A stretch of DNA of 16,186 nt from NCBI GenBank assembly GCA_910586715.1, contig CAJUJG010000015.1, positions 1-16,186 of the forward strand, written 5' to 3'. Position 1 is the stretch's first letter, and every line of letters begins with the position of its first letter. A model generated the notes under the pieces. That model made no database searches and was not told where the DNA came from. It saw nothing but the letters and a program-made list of their open reading frames with translations. Origin of the DNA: an uncultured Lachnospiraceae bacterium (lineage in GTDB: Bacteria; Bacillota; Clostridia; Lachnospirales; Lachnospiraceae). Below are positions 14,728 to 16,186 of this stretch, piece after piece. A program made the position numbers and the translations under genes.

Positions 14728-14745
14728 GAAAGCTTTGCAACTTTA

Positions 14746-15654
14746 TTATGATGCCAGTATATCCAGCTCCTTATACTCCGCAATCCGCTGCGCAATCTCT
14801 TCCCAAGTCACTTCAGAACTGACAAACGCATAGTCCGCCTGAATACGCTCTACCTCCTGCATAATCTGCGGAAGCCCTGCCAAATCCTCCTTACAGGTGC
14901 GCAGGTAATAATCAGGCAAAAGCGCACAGGCAACCATCCCCGTTTCCGCCGGACTGGAATCCGCTCCCTGGCTTAAAAGCCGCAAGTGGCTGTCAAAATA
15001 AAGATTCATTTCTGTTGCCACTAACAGACCATCCAAATCAAACACTTGGAACGGCTCAGCGCCGGGCACTTCCACCTGTCCGCCAAACTCATCATCACCC
15101 AAATCATAGAGCTGGTCGCAGACATCCATCAAAAACTGGAAATCCGCCTGCGAAATCGGCTCCCTGAAGGAGCGCAGAATCAAATCTACCGCCTCATCTA
15201 AATCCCCCAGTACCTCGCAGCCCGGAAGATCAGACAGCCGATTTCCTACCTGTACAAGACGCGCCATCGTCATAAGTCCCCATAGCCGAATCTGCAAATC
15301 ATTTAATGCTTCCGCCTGCTCTTCTATCTGCTGCGGTATCTCGTTCGTCAGCAAAGGTAACTCTTCCAACTCGCCAAGCCGTTCGGAGCAGTCCTCACGA
15401 ACCGATTTTTTTACCTTATCATACACATCATCATCCGAACTGTAAATGCTGTCACACCGGCTCAAATACATCCTTGCACGGTTGGGATCGTCATTCTTCA
15501 TGCAAAAGACACCCATATCGTAGTAAATTTTCGCCATCTCCGCCAAATTCTTATTCTCCTGCGCCTTTAAAAGCCGCTGCTCCAACTCCTCCATATTGCG
15601 GGCAGGAAGAACACTTCGAAACAACTGTAACAGATTTGTTAATTTTGAACCCAT
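14746..15654 (-). CDS. Protein of unknown function, TPR-like N-terminal region (302 aa)
   Basis: The ATG at 15654 has a clear GGAGG 9 nt upstream and follows a near-consensus promoter, so this is a real gene. An in-frame TTG at 15663 abuts the ribosome site and is unlikely. The 302-residue product is acidic and mainly helical, with no signal peptide or membrane segment. Residues about 36-70 (AEMAKIYYDMGVFCMKNDDPNRARMYLSRC) look like one tetratricopeptide-type helical hairpin. The rest has no motif I recognise; a stretch around 200-215 (EPFQVFDLDGLLVATEMNLY) is unusually hydrophobic and may form a beta core. A scaffold or protein-binding role is only suggested by the TPR-like part. A MITE-like element starts 18 bp after its stop and may replace a normal terminator. 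Confidence 0.8.
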   Translation of the reverse strand: MGSKLTNLLQLFRSVLPARNMEELEQRLLKAQENKNLAEMAKIYYDMGVFCMKNDDPNRARMYLSRCDSIYSSDDDVYDKVKKSVREDCSERLGELEELPLLTNEIPQQIEEQAEALNDLQIRLWGLMTMARLVQVGNRLSDLPGCEVLGDLDEAVDLILRSFREPISQADFQFLMDVCDQLYDLGDDEFGGQVEVPGAEPFQVFDLDGLLVATEMNLYFDSHLRLLSQGADSSPAETGMVACALLPDYYLRTCKEDLAGLPQIMQEVERIQADYAFVSSEVTWEEIAQRIAEYKELDILAS

Positions 15655-15689
15655 TCTAAACAACCTCCTAATGCTATTTTTATATCCCC

Positions 15690-15719
15690 ATTATAGCGTT
15701 TCAGAAAAACCATTGTCAA
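15690..15719 (-). promoter_or_regulatory. Near-consensus sigma-A promoter of the 302-aa unknown gene
   Basis: On the minus strand a perfect TTGACA (15714-15719) and a perfect TATAAT (15690-15695) are separated by 18 bp, predicting a start near 15683 and a leader of about 30 nt. The -35 box directly abuts the stop codon of the upstream gene (15720-15722). This is the strongest promoter in the window. Confidence 0.88.
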
Positions 15720-16186
15720 TCATTTCACTGCCTTCTGATACCCCTCCATCTCATAGATAAAGTCCGGCACCATTCCCTTCTTAAAATGGAATTTTCGCTG
15801 CAGCGATTCATTATCCGTCTTTGTGTGAATGGAAAATTCAAACGTATCCTCCACCAAATCCGTATACGTTCCTACCTGCCAGTGGTAATCCGTATTGAGC
15901 GCCTGTTCCAAAACCTGCGCCTGTTCCTGCGCGTCATAAACAGATCCGACCTCAAGATAATCGTATGTTACATAAGAATACGTCCCGTTAAACTCCGTAT
16001 TCTCCTTGCGGTAAAGCACATTGATATAGTCAATGTCGTCCATGTCAACCGTCTCGTACACATCAAAGCCATATTCTTTCAGCAATGCAATCGTCTTTGT
16101 AAACTGCGGGTAAATCAGGCTTCCGTCATAACGGTCATACCGCACGCTATGCCCCCAGTTCAAATCCGCCTGATACTCCTCGGCAG
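15720..16186 (-). CDS. Protein of unknown function, 3' part only (runs off the right edge)
   Basis: The frame is open from the window edge, where it reads AEEYQADLNWGHS, down to a TGA at 15720, giving the last 154 residues of a longer protein; no start is needed inside the window. The visible part is rich in aromatic and acidic residues (repeated Y, D and E) with predicted alternating strands such as GTYSYVTYDYLEVGSVYD, and ends in a basic tail. It has no membrane segment or recognised catalytic motif. I do not recognise the family. It is on the same strand as the next gene, but that gene has its own promoter immediately after this stop, so the two need not be co-regulated. No terminator is seen after the stop. 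Confidence 0.7.
   Translation of the reverse strand, partial: AEEYQADLNWGHSVRYDRYDGSLIYPQFTKTIALLKEYGFDVYETVDMDDIDYINVLYRKENTEFNGTYSYVTYDYLEVGSVYDAQEQAQVLEQALNTDYHWQVGTYTDLVEDTFEFSIHTKTDNESLQRKFHFKKGMVPDFIYEMEGYQKAVK

Overview
This window looks like a chromosomal segment of an anaerobic Firmicute, most likely a member of the Lachnospiraceae (Clostridia). The reasons are the protein flavours (a Tgt with CVYPSRNGRHG, a 387-residue ACT-type SerA paired with SerC, and an oxygen-sensitive-type IlvD), strong purine-rich Shine-Dalgarno sites, and consensus sigma-A promoters. That placement is an inference from protein style; no rRNA or other taxonomic marker is present. Nearly all genes are on the minus strand. 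The exceptions are a small ORF at the left edge and aroC.

Layout from left to right. A 90-residue protein of unknown function (+) converges on serA and shares a strong bidirectional terminator with it. Minus-strand genes then run, in order of transcription from 8872 down to 449, leuB - ilvD - ilvB - (membrane-anchored L,D-transpeptidase) - serC - serA. This is a branched-chain amino acid block followed by a serine biosynthesis pair, with a cell-wall cross-linking enzyme between them. I see no GC-rich terminator inside this 8.4 kb run, so one long transcript is possible. The gap before serC (177 nt) holds palindromes and may contain a further promoter. A second minus-strand block is a membrane-anchored VanY-type D,D-carboxypeptidase - tgt - yajC, ending in a clear terminator. 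An AT-rich intergenic region of about 360 nt then separates it from the divergent chorismate synthase gene aroC (+). Next come a convergent beta-propeller lactonase gene, a 302-residue unknown protein with its own near-consensus promoter, and the 3' part of another unknown gene that runs off the right edge.

The most interesting non-coding feature is a pair of related, non-coding, hairpin-rich elements of 139 and 137 bp (9030-9168 and 14591-14727), in opposite orientation. They share ends of GTAACAGTT, with perfect 14-bp terminal inverted repeats in the second copy, and several internal stem-loops. Each is flanked by an 8-bp direct repeat, perfect in one copy and 7 of 8 in the other, as expected of a target-site duplication. 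They look like a miniature inverted-repeat mobile element (MITE). Both sit 28-29 bp upstream of the -35 box of a minus-strand promoter.

Functionally the window is mostly housekeeping: BCAA synthesis (LeuB, IlvD, IlvB), serine synthesis (SerC, SerA), aromatic synthesis (AroC), tRNA queuosine modification (Tgt), Sec accessory (YajC) and peptidoglycan remodelling (L,D-transpeptidase, VanY-type peptidase). No CRISPR array, tRNA, rRNA, phage or transposase gene is present. I do not see a clear new multi-gene system. The candidate novelty is the MITE family and a few unusual gene arrangements.
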